Positions 50,065 through 58,903 of a stretch of 64,000 nucleotides of DNA are shown here, one piece after another. The notes under the pieces were generated by a model, which was not told the DNA's origin, made no database searches, and worked only from the letters and a program-made list of their open reading frames with translations. Positions within the stretch are counted from its first letter, which is position 1. Every line of letters starts with the position of its first letter. The translations under genes and the position numbers were made by a program. The stretch comes from Rhodococcus_F sp040656415 (lineage in GTDB: Bacteria > Actinomycetota > Actinomycetes > Mycobacteriales > Mycobacteriaceae), in the NCBI RefSeq assembly GCF_040656415.1, contig NZ_JBFAMC010000002.1:248001-312000 (forward strand), given 5' to 3'.

Positions 50065-50982
50065 GTGCCAAAAATTGCGTATTTCGGACCCTCGGGAACA
50101 TTCACCGAGATGGCGCTTGCCCAACTCGAGGCGGCGGGCACCTTCGACGGACCCGCCGAGAGGCTTCCCGCTTCCAGTCCGGCGGCCACGCTCGAGGTGG
50201 TCCGGGACGGACTTGCCGACGCCGCCGTCGTCCCCATCGAGAGCACCGTCGAGGGAGGGGTCGTGCCCACACTCGATGCGCTCGCGCTCGGTGACCGGTT
50301 GCAGATCATCGCCGAAACGGAGTTGGATGTGCAGTTCACGATCCTGGGCGCAACCGGGATCGGGAGCTTGGAGCAGGTCCGCAGCATTCGCGCGTATCCC
50401 GTCGCGGCAGGACAGGTGAGGTTGTGGCTGCAGGAGCACTGCCCGGGTGCCGAACTGCAGTCTGCGTCGTCCAACGCAGGCGCAGCCGAAGACGTGGCGA
50501 ACGGCCTCGCAGATGCGGCGGTCTCAACCGCGTTGGCCGGTAGACGGCTGGGTCTGAGTACCCTCGCCGACGGGGTCGCGGACGTGCAAGGAGCGCGCAC
50601 GAGGTTCGTACTCGTCACGGCGCCCACCCGAGTGCCGGAGCGAACCGGGGGAGACCGCACTTCCGCCGTGCTCGAGCCCAAGAACGCGCCGGGATCCCTC
50701 GTCGGGGTTCTGTCCGAGTTCGCAACCCGCGGAATCGATCTGATCCGGATCGAGTCGCGACCCATCCGCACCGACCCGGGAACCTATCGCTTCTTCGTGG
50801 ACTGCATCGGGCACATCGACGATCCGCTGGTGGCCGAGGCGTTCCGGGCGCTGCACCGCAAGTCGAAGCTGCGGTTCCTGGGGTCATGGCCCGCCGCCAA
50901 CCCGAGTGGGCCACCCCCGCCTCCCGAGGGTGACGCAGCGGACTGGATCGAGCGACTTCGGCAGGGAGACAGGGAATTGTGA
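50065..50982 (+). CDS. pheA: Prephenate dehydratase
   Basis: The 305-residue enzyme converts prephenate to phenylpyruvate in phenylalanine synthesis. The catalytic domain opens with AYFGPSGTFTEMAL. It contains VVPIESTVEGG and the diagnostic Thr179-Arg180-Phe181 motif in GARTRFVLV. The C-terminal ACT domain (about 205-285) contains IDLIRIESRPIR, which binds Phe for feedback inhibition. GTG 50065 matches the family start. The stop overlaps the next gene (GTGA at 50979), the same pairing as in M. tuberculosis. Confidence 0.93.
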   Translation: MPKIAYFGPSGTFTEMALAQLEAAGTFDGPAERLPASSPAATLEVVRDGLADAAVVPIESTVEGGVVPTLDALALGDRLQIIAETELDVQFTILGATGIGSLEQVRSIRAYPVAAGQVRLWLQEHCPGAELQSASSNAGAAEDVANGLADAAVSTALAGRRLGLSTLADGVADVQGARTRFVLVTAPTRVPERTGGDRTSAVLEPKNAPGSLVGVLSEFATRGIDLIRIESRPIRTDPGTYRFFVDCIGHIDDPLVAEAFRALHRKSKLRFLGSWPAANPSGPPPPPEGDAADWIERLRQGDREL

Positions 50983-51650
50983 CCGGAAACCTGATCTTGG
51001 TCCGACACGGGCAAAGCGAGGCCAACGTCGAACGCAGGCTCGACACTCGTCTGCCCGGCGCCAGACTGACACCCGAAGGTCTCTCGCAGGCCGAACAGCT
51101 CGGCATCGATCTCGCGGCGGCGGCGAGGACGGCCGCGTTGGTGTCTTCGCAGGCATTGCGGGCCCGGCAGACTGCCCAGCGTATTCAAATCGCGCTGGGA
51201 ATCACCGTCGAGGTGCGGGAGGGTCTGCACGAGGCCCAGGTGGGTCAGCTCGAGGACCGCAGCGATGAGGAGTCGCACAAGCTCTGGATAAAGACGTTTC
51301 ATTTGTGGCACAACGGTGACCTGGATGCACGTGCGCCCGGGGGCGAATCAGCCCACGAAATCCTCGAACGGTACGTCCCGGTGGTGGAGTCCCTTCGGGA
51401 GCAATACCTGTCTGGCCCGACAGAACCTGGCGATGTGGTGCTCGTCAGTCACGGCGCTGCGATTCGACTCGTCGCCGCTCAGTTGGCGGAGGTCCCCGGA
51501 CCCTTCGCTGCGGGCACTGGCTTGGCCAACACGCAGTCGGTCGAGTTGGCTCCGCTCCCGGGTGGGGGCTGGGAATGCGTGCGCTGGGGGACCGTCGTTC
51601 CGCCTTTCGACAAACGAGCGAACACCGAAGCCCACATCCCCATGGGGTGA
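50979..51650 (+). CDS. Histidine phosphatase family (phosphoglycerate mutase-like) protein
   Basis: The 223-residue enzyme has the RHG motif (Arg9-His10-Gly11) in LILVRHGQSEAN, where His10 is phosphorylated. Later it has the VLVSHGAAIRLVAAQL segment with the second His. It is translationally coupled to pheA. Most such proteins are phosphatases, not cofactor-dependent mutases; the substrate is unknown. The pheA-Rv3837c pairing suggests a shared transcript, not a shared pathway. Confidence 0.85.
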   Translation: MTGNLILVRHGQSEANVERRLDTRLPGARLTPEGLSQAEQLGIDLAAAARTAALVSSQALRARQTAQRIQIALGITVEVREGLHEAQVGQLEDRSDEESHKLWIKTFHLWHNGDLDARAPGGESAHEILERYVPVVESLREQYLSGPTEPGDVVLVSHGAAIRLVAAQLAEVPGPFAAGTGLANTQSVELAPLPGGGWECVRWGTVVPPFDKRANTEAHIPMG

Positions 51651-51705
51651 TCGCCGTCGTGCGTGCTCCGGGGTAGCGTGAGGATGCAGGAACCGTCCTC
51701 GAGGA

Positions 51706-53109
51706 GTGACGGTGGTGGATTGGTTCGTAGCCGAAGACTATTCGCTCGGCAGAATACTCGTCGCCGAGGGAATGGCCGCTATCTATCTCGTTGCCTTCCT
51801 GGTGGCGCGCAACCAGTTCAGGCCTCTCGTGGGCAGCAATGGAATGCTGCCGATCCCGGATTTCCTTCGCTCTGTCGGCTTCCGCCGGGCTCCGAGCATC
51901 TTCCACCTGTACTACTCGGACAGATTCTTCGCGACGGTCTGCTGGATCGGATGCGGGTTGTCTCTGGCCGCGGTTCTCGGCCTGACCCACGTCGTGCCCC
52001 TGGCGGTGTGCATGCTCGTGTGGTTCGCCCTGTGGGTGCTCTATCTGTCCATCGTCAACGTGTCGCAACTCTGGTACAGCTTCGGGTGGGAGTCGTTGCT
52101 ACTCGAGGCGGGCTTCCTTGTGATATTTCTGGGCAACACGTCGGTCGGTCCGCCGGTGCTCGTACTGATCCTGTTGAGATGGTTGTTGTTCCGCCTCGAA
52201 TTCGGGGCCGGGTTGATCAAGATGCGCGGCGATCGATGCTGGCGCGACCTCACGTGCCTCTACTATCACCACGAAACCCAACCGATGCCAGGACCGCTGA
52301 GTTGGTACTTTCACCACCTACCCAAGCGGCTTCACAAGGTGGAGGTGCTCGGTAATCACTTCGCGCAGCTCGTCGTCCCGTTCGGGTTGTTCGCGCCGCA
52401 ACCGGTAGCCGCTATCGCCGCGGCGATCATCATCGTCACCCAACTGTGGTTGATCGCGAGCGGCAACTTCTCGTGGTTGAACTGGATGGCGATTGTTCTC
52501 GCGGTATCCGTCATTCCGGACAGCGTGTACGAGAAGGTGCTGCGCGTCGATATTGCGCCCGCGAGCGTATCGGCACCGATTCCCTTCGTCGTGCTGGTCA
52601 TTGCGGTGACCGCGCTTGTCGTCGTGCTGAGCTATTGGCCGATTCGCAACATGATCTCGCACGGACAGGCCATGAACGCGTCATTCAACAAGTGGCACTT
52701 CGTCAATACCTACGGCGCCTTCGGCAGCATCACCAGAGAGCGCTTCGAGGTGATCGTCGAGGGTACGTCCGATGCATACATCAGCGATGACTCCGAATGG
52801 AAGGAGTACGGCTTCAAGGGCAAACCCGGTGACGTCCGCCGTCGCCCACGACAGTTCGCGCCATATCACCTGCGGCTCGACTGGCTGTTCTGGTTTGTTG
52901 CGATCTCACCAGGTTATGCGGAGCCGTGGATCCGGGGGTTCGTCGAGAGGCTGCTCCGGAATGACCGGGACACTCTGAAGCTGTTGCAGAACAATCCATT
53001 TCCCGATCATCCACCCAAGCACATACGTCTGCGGCTGTACCGATACCAGTTCACCACCTGGAAGGAACGTCGTGAGACCGGGGCGTGGTGGAAGCGGGAA
53101 CCGCTTTAG
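51706..53109 (+). CDS. Lipase maturation factor family membrane protein
   Basis: The 467-residue protein has about eight membrane helices in the first 310 residues. A soluble C-terminal domain (about 320-467) contains FNKWHFVNTYGAFGSITRERFEVIVEGT and RPRQFAPYHLRLDWLFWF. This is the layout of lipase maturation factors, which in animals help fold lipases in the ER. Actinobacterial relatives exist, but their role is not known. GTG 51706 follows CTCGAGGA. It converges with the EspG-like gene, 12 bases away. Confidence 0.85.
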   Translation: MTVVDWFVAEDYSLGRILVAEGMAAIYLVAFLVARNQFRPLVGSNGMLPIPDFLRSVGFRRAPSIFHLYYSDRFFATVCWIGCGLSLAAVLGLTHVVPLAVCMLVWFALWVLYLSIVNVSQLWYSFGWESLLLEAGFLVIFLGNTSVGPPVLVLILLRWLLFRLEFGAGLIKMRGDRCWRDLTCLYYHHETQPMPGPLSWYFHHLPKRLHKVEVLGNHFAQLVVPFGLFAPQPVAAIAAAIIIVTQLWLIASGNFSWLNWMAIVLAVSVIPDSVYEKVLRVDIAPASVSAPIPFVVLVIAVTALVVVLSYWPIRNMISHGQAMNASFNKWHFVNTYGAFGSITRERFEVIVEGTSDAYISDDSEWKEYGFKGKPGDVRRRPRQFAPYHLRLDWLFWFVAISPGYAEPWIRGFVERLLRNDRDTLKLLQNNPFPDHPPKHIRLRLYRYQFTTWKERRETGAWWKREPL

Positions 53110-53121
53110 TGGGTGGGTGGA

Positions 53122-53916
53122 TCAACGCAGACGGTCAGCCAGCGACTCCAACGCTTGACGTAGACGCCCAGGGGTGCCGGGGCTAAGTGAGGACCATGCG
53201 ACGCCGTGCGCTGAGACGCTGGATGTCCCGACGATTCGCCCTGCTTGTGTATCGAAGACCGTGACGGGCCCGCCAACCGGATCGTATTGACCGTTGCCGT
53301 ACACGATTCCGACGATCTCGGCGTACGTCGTGCAGCTTGCTATCGCGCTACCCAGTGCAGCAGCGTCCGCCGCGCCCGCACCTAGCCCGACGAGGGCGGC
53401 AGCGAGTGCCTTGCCGTCCGCACTCTGGTCGAAGGCTTCGCTGAGCTGGTCGGTGGGCGCGTTGAGGCCACCGAAGTTCAGGGGTGTCACAGCTCCGAGG
53501 GAACTGATGACAGGTGCGAGGATGTCGACCCCGGCGTCCTGGACGACGTAAGTGTCGCCGGCACGTACTGCCAGAACCGAGAGGTATTCGCCCTGAGAGA
53601 CACACAGTCTCGAGATGTCGCCGTCGACGTGCCACCGCAGTGCGATCTCCCAGTGCGGTCGCGCAAGAACCCGCAGCCTGTCGGCGAGTTCGGGATGAAC
53701 CTGGCCGCCTCCGAGTAGATCCCGGGCCGTGAGAGTGTCGATCGCACTGCGGTGGGCCGCCTCCCTGGCCTCGTACGAGTCGAATCGCGGGGAGCCGGCA
53801 AGCACCACAGGCAGTACGTCGAGCGCAAGGGCCTCGACGAGGTAGTCCATTTCGTCGAGGCTCAGGTGTACCGCAGGCAGGGTCGATGTCCCCGGACCGG
53901 TGCCGAGGTCTATCAC
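53122..53916 (-). CDS. EspG-like ESX (type VII) secretion chaperone
   Basis: The 264-residue soluble protein has the EspG fold pattern. It opens with strands ALPAVHLSLDEMDYLVEAL-like and contains LSRLCVSQGEYLSVLAVRAGDTYVVQDAG and HGVAWSSLSPGTPGRLRQAL. EspG proteins bind the PPE half of PE-PPE pairs in the cytosol and deliver them to an ESX machine. GTG 53916 overlaps the stop of the PPE gene (GTGA), so the three genes form one operon. No ESX ATPase or membrane component lies in this window. Confidence 0.8.
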   Translation of the reverse strand: MIDLGTGPGTSTLPAVHLSLDEMDYLVEALALDVLPVVLAGSPRFDSYEAREAAHRSAIDTLTARDLLGGGQVHPELADRLRVLARPHWEIALRWHVDGDISRLCVSQGEYLSVLAVRAGDTYVVQDAGVDILAPVISSLGAVTPLNFGGLNAPTDQLSEAFDQSADGKALAAALVGLGAGAADAAALGSAIASCTTYAEIVGIVYGNGQYDPVGGPVTVFDTQAGRIVGTSSVSAHGVAWSSLSPGTPGRLRQALESLADRLR

Positions 53917-55079
53917 CGTTCTGTCTCCTGATGTTCGGGATTCGCGCCGATGACCGAGGGGATGACGGTGCGACCGTCGGAGAAGTGCTCGAAATTCCTG
54001 AGATAGTCGGGGGTGTCCCGCTCGTCGTCCTGGGAGTCGGCTCCGGCCCCGCGTCCGGCCATCATCGGCCCGTTGCTCGCGGTTGTCCGACTCGCCGTGT
54101 TCGAGTTGATGTCGGCTCGAACCTCGCCGAGGCCAGTGCCGGCTGCAGCGGCAGGGGAACCGGACCGGGCGCCCAGCCCATCGGACTTGCCCCAACCCTC
54201 CGGTAGCGTCGCACCTCCGGCAGTCGCGCCGATCGCCGCACGCGCCGACGCGGCACTGGTGCTCGCGGGACCGTTGGTTTGCGCACCAACCGGCGCCGTC
54301 GGTACTCCACCGACCAGGGGCGTTGCACCCGTTCCCGTGATCGCCGAGATTGCCGCACCGGTGATGTTGGATGCAGCCGAGGTGGCTGTCGTTCCGGCTA
54401 CGCTGCTGACCTGTGCGGCAGCGGTGGCTACCGCCGGGTTCTGACTGGCGGACATGACCGCTGCCACCGCCGCACGCGTCGGATCGAATTCGCCGTCGTC
54501 GGACAGATCCTCGAAGTTCGAGGTTTCCCTGGAATCGGCCTTGGTCACGATGCGTGGCGGCTCTCTGAAGGTCCGCTTGACCGCGAGAATGTTGGTCGCC
54601 GCCTCATAGGCTTCCATCACCAGCGCGGCGCGGATGTCCATCGCACGGTCGGCGGCCTCGGCGACGGCTGCGGAACCGTTGAGGGCGCCACCAGCCGAAT
54701 ACGCGGCGGTCTTGGCGGCCTTGACGGCCATGATCTCGGGGATGCTGGGCATGGCGAGCGACGCCGTCGTGTACGCGCCCGCCTCGATTCCGGCCTTGCC
54801 TGCAGTGTCAGCGGCGAGTTCGGCGCATTCGGTCGTCCATGCCGCGAACGGTGCGATCTTGGCAATTGCGGCGGCGGCAGTTGTGCCCTGCCAGCCGGCG
54901 CCGAGTTCGGCCATGACCCGGACGAGTGTGAGGTTGGCGTCGGCGAAACTCGTGGACAGCGCAGTCCACGCAGCGGATGCCACGCTGAGCGGCACCGGTC
55001 CTGCTCCGGCTGCCAGGGCCGTCGAGTTGGCGGCTGCCCCACGTGGCAACCAGATGACGCCGGTCAGTCCCATGATCAT
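53913..55079 (-). CDS. PPE-family protein (ESX substrate)
   Basis: The 388-residue protein has a helical N-terminal region of about 175 residues with the PPE-type Trp-x-Gly turn (AELGAGWQGTTAAAA). It also has helices ASAAWTALSTSF and IAPFAAWTTECAELAADTA. The literal Pro-Pro-Glu is missing; the start is IWLPRG. The second half is a Ser/Thr/Ala/Gly-rich tail, probably disordered. It should pair with the PE protein encoded upstream and be exported by an ESX system. ATG 55079 follows GGGAGAT. Mycobacterial PPE proteins are usually larger. Confidence 0.8.
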   Translation of the reverse strand: MIMGLTGVIWLPRGAAANSTALAAGAGPVPLSVASAAWTALSTSFADANLTLVRVMAELGAGWQGTTAAAAIAKIAPFAAWTTECAELAADTAGKAGIEAGAYTTASLAMPSIPEIMAVKAAKTAAYSAGGALNGSAAVAEAADRAMDIRAALVMEAYEAATNILAVKRTFREPPRIVTKADSRETSNFEDLSDDGEFDPTRAAVAAVMSASQNPAVATAAAQVSSVAGTTATSAASNITGAAISAITGTGATPLVGGVPTAPVGAQTNGPASTSAASARAAIGATAGGATLPEGWGKSDGLGARSGSPAAAAGTGLGEVRADINSNTASRTTASNGPMMAGRGAGADSQDDERDTPDYLRNFEHFSDGRTVIPSVIGANPEHQETER

Positions 55080-55113
55080 GTCGGATCTCCCTGTGGTCTC
55101 GGGGCGTTGGTGG

Positions 55114-55440
55114 TCACATGGTCGCCGTGAACGATGCCCCGAGAGCGAGGTCTTCGGAGGTGTACCGCGCGGCCTGGGCACGAAGCGTGTTCGCGGTTTC
55201 GTGCAATTCGCGAATACCCTGCGCTACGGCGGGACTGAACGACCCTGCAACAGTGTTGAAGTACTTGGCGGCATGCAGGGATACCTCGTCGCTCCCTGAC
55301 GGGAGTACTCGAATGGCCGAGGAGTTTAGAGCCACCGCTGTCTCGAGGCGAATGGCCAGCGCGTCCAGTTCCGCGGCGGCGGCGACAAGAGCTTCAGGTA
55401 CGACTTGCAGAGATGGCGTTCCGTCAGGCAGGGGTGGCAT
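55114..55440 (-). CDS. PE-family protein with YxxxD secretion motif
   Basis: The 108-residue helical-hairpin protein has the PE motif in VVPEALVAAAAELDALA (residues 13-29). The second helix is GIRELHETANTLRAQAARY. Tyr-Thr-Ser-Glu-Asp right after that helix fits the general type VII signal Tyr-x3-Asp/Glu. ATG 55440 follows AAGGAG. The order PE-PPE-EspG is the classical operon order. PE and PPE should fold as a heterodimer for export. Confidence 0.83.
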   Translation of the reverse strand: MPPLPDGTPSLQVVPEALVAAAAELDALAIRLETAVALNSSAIRVLPSGSDEVSLHAAKYFNTVAGSFSPAVAQGIRELHETANTLRAQAARYTSEDLALGASFTATM

Positions 55441-55675
55441 TGCGTCGAACTCCTTCTCGACCTAGGCAGGCGGAAGGCAGTTGCCCCCCGGCAAACGAAC
55501 TGCAGGTGCGCTGTCCAGGCGCGTTCGGACCTTTACACGCTTGGACCTCTACACCCTTTGGACGCTGCAACGTGCTCTTCGGTTCCCCCGATCCCGAGAC
55601 TTCGTCAAAGACGCGAATCAGTGTCAAACGCATCAGTGTCAAACGTTGAACTGGAACTGTGTCCCGAGAAACCGT
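55441..55675. other. Promoter region of the PE operon, with a 15-bp tandem duplication
   Basis: The region precedes the PE gene on the minus strand. ATCAGTGTCAAACG occurs twice in tandem at 55617-55631 and 55632-55646, differing at the last base. Their function is unknown; they could be a regulator site or mere slippage. No gene is seen. Confidence 0.45.
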
Positions 55676-56026
55676 TCATCCCCAGCCGAGCTCGTGCAAG
55701 CGATCTTCTTCTATTCCGAAGTAGTGCGCAACTTCGTGAATCACGGTCACCGCTACTTCGTGCACGACTTCCTCCTCCGAACTGCAGATATCGAGAAGGG
55801 CTTCGCGGTAGACGGTAATCGTATCGGGCAGTGATCCGCCGTAGTGGCTGTCCCTTTCTGTCAGTGCTATCCCGTGATAGAGACCGAGCAGGTGGGGGTC
55901 CTCGTCGTTGCGGTCGTCGACGAGGACGACGACATTGTCGATTGCGGCTGCGAGCGCAGGCGGAATCAGATCGAGTGCGTCGCCTACCAATTCCTCGAAT
56001 CGTGCGGGCGACATGGTCACTGGCAC
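55676..56026 (-). CDS. Small zincin-type metallopeptidase (Rv3836-like)
   Basis: The 116-residue protein has the HEVAH zinc motif at residues 97-101 (VIHEVAHYFGIEEDRLHELGW). Glu107 and a further His-Glu pair follow, the pattern of small minimal zincins. An N-terminal helix-strand part precedes it (FEELVGDALDLIPPALA). The substrate is unknown. GTG 56026 was chosen because AGGAG lies six bases upstream and just after the preceding stop; ATG 56014 is an alternative. The position next to the septum-formation gene and serS matches mycobacteria. Confidence 0.85.
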   Translation of the reverse strand: MPVTMSPARFEELVGDALDLIPPALAAAIDNVVVLVDDRNDEDPHLLGLYHGIALTERDSHYGGSLPDTITVYREALLDICSSEEEVVHEVAVTVIHEVAHYFGIEEDRLHELGWG

Positions 56027-56027
56027 G

Positions 56028-57122
56028 TCAGGCTCCTGGGAAGGGTGCAGCGCCGGGAAGCGGAGTCGGCAACGACCTTCCCTCACCGATCGGCGGTGGT
56101 GGCACGGGTGCGACGCCGTCGATGAGAATTTCGCCCTTCGCCGAACCTGTGACGGTGGAGAAGCCGTCCGCTGTCTCCTTGCCTATCGAACAGTTGATCT
56201 GTCTCGAGCCGGCCAGCCAACTGTCGAGTTGGAGGTTGTCCCAGAACAGCGTCAGCGTCTTGTTCCGCAGAGCCTCTGCGGAATCGAGGTATTCGTTGGA
56301 TGCCTGCGTGCACACGTCCTCGAGGTACTCGTCCTGGTCCTCGACGGACGGCATCGGGCCCTGGAAGCGGGTTGCAAGGTCGACGACGGAGATCACCTCG
56401 AATGCGTGCGGTTGCGCGCAGTCCACAGGATCGGTAGGCACACCTTGGCTGATCCCGATGCACGAGCCGGGGTCCCAGATGTTCGATTGATCCTGCTCGG
56501 CCACCCTTCCCTCGAACGGCTGCAGCGTGCCGTCGGCGCTCGAGTACTGCAGACCGCAGCGCAGAGTGCGTTCACCCATTCCCCAGCCGCTCTCGCTGGG
56601 GAACATGAGACCGACGCTGAATTTGCCGTCCGGATCGAACTTGGCGCCGAGGTAGTTGCCGACGGAGGGGACGCAGTGTTCGTCCCGAAGCGAGGCGAAG
56701 CGTAGCGCGCCCGGATAGCGCGACCCTGGGCCGAACTCGGCGCCCGGGTACATGCTCAGGTCCAAACCCGATGTCACCTCGAAGCGGTGTTCCTGCGAGC
56801 AATCGACCTTCGTCACGTCTGTTCGGTCACTCGACCCTGTCGACGGTGTCCAGTCGAGGCAGTCGCCTGCGGTGGCCGAGGCGAATGCGACGCCCCGGAC
56901 GCTGGTTGCCTGCAGCGCGGAGTTGCTGGACAAGGCGGGCAACTCGCTGCGGTTGAATCCACCCGCGATCGCCACGGTGGCGACCGCAGCCACTACGGCA
57001 CCCGCCGCAATGAAGGCGAGCGAACGCCGGGTCGTGTTCGCGGACATCGCGGGAAGGGTCTTCCGCGGGCGCCCGGCATTCTCCGGTGGCGACTCGGCGC
57101 TGTTCGACTGATCTGAAGACAT
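56028..57122 (-). CDS. Septum-formation family membrane protein (Rv3835-like)
   Basis: The 364-residue protein has a short cytosolic N terminus, one membrane helix (about 33-54), and an outer part with paired Cys residues. Two CLDW/CIGIS-type repeats are seen: AGDCLDWTPSTGSS with VDCSQEHRFEVTS, and PGSCIGISQG with VDCAQPHAFEVIS. The C-terminal VPPPPIGEGR tail is Pro-rich. The repeat resembles the septum-formation domain. Its function in division is inferred. ATG 57122 was chosen as the helix lies just after it; the longer open frame overlaps serS antisense. Confidence 0.75.
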   Translation of the reverse strand: MSSDQSNSAESPPENAGRPRKTLPAMSANTTRRSLAFIAAGAVVAAVATVAIAGGFNRSELPALSSNSALQATSVRGVAFASATAGDCLDWTPSTGSSDRTDVTKVDCSQEHRFEVTSGLDLSMYPGAEFGPGSRYPGALRFASLRDEHCVPSVGNYLGAKFDPDGKFSVGLMFPSESGWGMGERTLRCGLQYSSADGTLQPFEGRVAEQDQSNIWDPGSCIGISQGVPTDPVDCAQPHAFEVISVVDLATRFQGPMPSVEDQDEYLEDVCTQASNEYLDSAEALRNKTLTLFWDNLQLDSWLAGSRQINCSIGKETADGFSTVTGSAKGEILIDGVAPVPPPPIGEGRSLPTPLPGAAPFPGA

Positions 57123-57293
57123 CGGTACCCATAATGCCCGTTCCGGCGGCAGAAGCAGAACAACACCCACGATCGGAATGAACTCGGCGCGCCAGAGAGC
57201 CGCGTACGAGTGTTCGATCGCAAGGCCGTCTCGACCCTGCTCGAACCGAAACCGAAATGAGGTCCACAGGGTCGCCCGGTAGGGTTTGACTCC

Positions 57294-58550
57294 GTGATTG
57301 ACCTGAAGTTCCTCCGCGAGAATCCTGACGCCGTCCGCCAGTCGCAGCGCATGCGAGGGGAAGATCCCGCCCTGGTCGACTCGCTGCTCGAGGCAGACGC
57401 AGCCCGCCGTGCTGCAGTCCTCGCCGGTGACACCCTGCGCGCCGAGCAGAAGGCGTTCGGTAAGAAGGTTGGCCAGGCCTCCCCCGAGGAACGTCCTGCG
57501 CTGCTCGAGGGATCCAAGGAACTCGCGGCGAAGGTCAAGCAGGCCGAGGCGGAGCAGCACAAGGCGCAAGCCGCGCTCGATGCCGCGCATCGGGCGATCT
57601 CGAACATCGTCCAGGAGGGTGCCCCCGCAGGGGGTGAGGACGACTTCACCACGCTCGAGGTCGTCGGGGACATTCCCACCTTCGACTTCGAGCCCAAGGA
57701 CCACCTCGAGCTGGGCGAATCGCTCGGTCTGATCGATATGGAGCGCGGCGCGAAGGTCTCGGGCGCCCGGTTCTACTTCCTCACCGGCTTCGGCGCCATG
57801 TTGCAGCTGGGAATGCTGCAGCTCGCGGCGCAGAAGGCGATGGCCAACGGCTTCCAGATGATGATCCCGCCGGTGCTGGTGCGTCCCGAGGTCATGTCGG
57901 GCACCGGGTTCCTCGGGTCCCACGCCGACGAGGTCTACCATCTCGCCGACGACGACCTGTACCTCGTCGGCACGTCCGAGGTCCCGCTGGCCGGCTACCA
58001 CTCGGGCGAGATCCTGGACCTTTCAGACGGACCGAAGCGGTACGCCGGCTGGTCGACATGCTTCCGCCGTGAAGCCGGTAGCTACGGCAAGGACACCCGC
58101 GGCATCATCCGCGTCCACCAGTTCGACAAGGTGGAAATGTTCACCTACTGCAAACCAGAGGATGCGGATGCCGAACACAGGCGGTTGCTCTCGTGGGAGC
58201 AGGACATGCTCGCTGCCATCGACGTCCCGTACCGGGTGATCGACGTCGCTGGTGGTGATCTCGGAACCTCGGCTGCTCGCAAGTTCGACTGCGAGGCGTG
58301 GATACCCACGCAGCAGGCGTATCGGGAGCTCACCTCTACGTCCAACTGCACGACGTTCCAAGCACGTCGCCTGGGTGTGCGCTACCGCGACGAGAACGGG
58401 AAACCGCAGATTGCGGCCACGCTGAACGGCACGCTGGCGACGACGCGATGGATCGTCGCGATCCTGGAGAACCATCAGCAGTCCGATGGCACCGTCCGGT
58501 TGCCAGAAGCTTTGGTGCCCTTCGTTGGTACCGATGTGCTGAAGCCTTGA
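57294..58550 (+). CDS. serS: Seryl-tRNA synthetase
   Basis: The 418-residue class II synthetase charges tRNA-Ser. The N-terminal antiparallel coiled coil (about 30-105) binds the tRNA. The catalytic core has LVGTSEVPLAGYHS, the motif-2 block WSTCFRREAGSYGKDTRG (about 250-267) and motif 3 near ATTRWIVAILENHQ. GTG 57294 gives the expected MIDLKFLRENPD start. It is divergent from the septum-formation gene and followed by the bfd gene. Confidence 0.95.
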   Translation: MIDLKFLRENPDAVRQSQRMRGEDPALVDSLLEADAARRAAVLAGDTLRAEQKAFGKKVGQASPEERPALLEGSKELAAKVKQAEAEQHKAQAALDAAHRAISNIVQEGAPAGGEDDFTTLEVVGDIPTFDFEPKDHLELGESLGLIDMERGAKVSGARFYFLTGFGAMLQLGMLQLAAQKAMANGFQMMIPPVLVRPEVMSGTGFLGSHADEVYHLADDDLYLVGTSEVPLAGYHSGEILDLSDGPKRYAGWSTCFRREAGSYGKDTRGIIRVHQFDKVEMFTYCKPEDADAEHRRLLSWEQDMLAAIDVPYRVIDVAGGDLGTSAARKFDCEAWIPTQQAYRELTSTSNCTTFQARRLGVRYRDENGKPQIAATLNGTLATTRWIVAILENHQQSDGTVRLPEALVPFVGTDVLKP

Positions 58551-58565
58551 TCACTCCGCCCATAT

Positions 58566-58617
58566 TTTGGCAAGGCTACCCTTGCGTGAGCTCCGAAATA
58601 ATGTAATCCTTACCTAA
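58566..58617. promoter_or_regulatory. Two IdeR/DtxR-like boxes upstream of bfd
   Basis: The first site (58566-58584) reads TTTGGCAAGGCTACCCTTG and matches about 12 of 19 bases. The second (58599-58617), read on the minus strand, is TTAGGTAAGGATTACATTA and matches about 14 of 19. Both lie within 80 bases of the bfd start. Iron repression of bfd is expected. Confidence 0.65.
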
Positions 58618-58643
58618 CCAGATTGGTTCGTAAGGAGCTCTAT

Positions 58644-58826
58644 ATGTTCGTCTGCATCTGCAAAGCCGTGACCGAAGAAGAGGTGCAAGAGTACCTGGAC
58701 GCCGGTGCGGACACTCCTGATGCGATCGGCGAGCAGTGTGGAGCTGGATGGGGGTGTGGTACCTGCGTCAACCGCCTCGATGAATTGTTGTGTGAGCACG
58801 CTGTCCGTAAGCAGACGGCTGCCTGA
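58644..58826 (+). CDS. bfd: Bacterioferritin-associated ferredoxin (2Fe-2S)
   Basis: The 60-residue protein has the four cysteines Cys4, Cys6, Cys38 and Cys41 (FVCIC at the start and GWGCGTC) that bind a 2Fe-2S cluster. Bfd reduces bacterioferritin so that stored iron can be released. ATG 58644 follows AAGGAG at 58632-58637. It lies 78 bases before the bfr gene. Two IdeR-like boxes precede it, as expected for iron-starvation control. Confidence 0.93.
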   Translation: MFVCICKAVTEEEVQEYLDAGADTPDAIGEQCGAGWGCGTCVNRLDELLCEHAVRKQTAA

Positions 58827-58903
58827 CAACTGAAGCCTCGATCCCCTTCGGATCGTAAGAGAACGCTGCTACGGTCGTATCAGTCCGACGACCGGAGGTT
58901 GCT

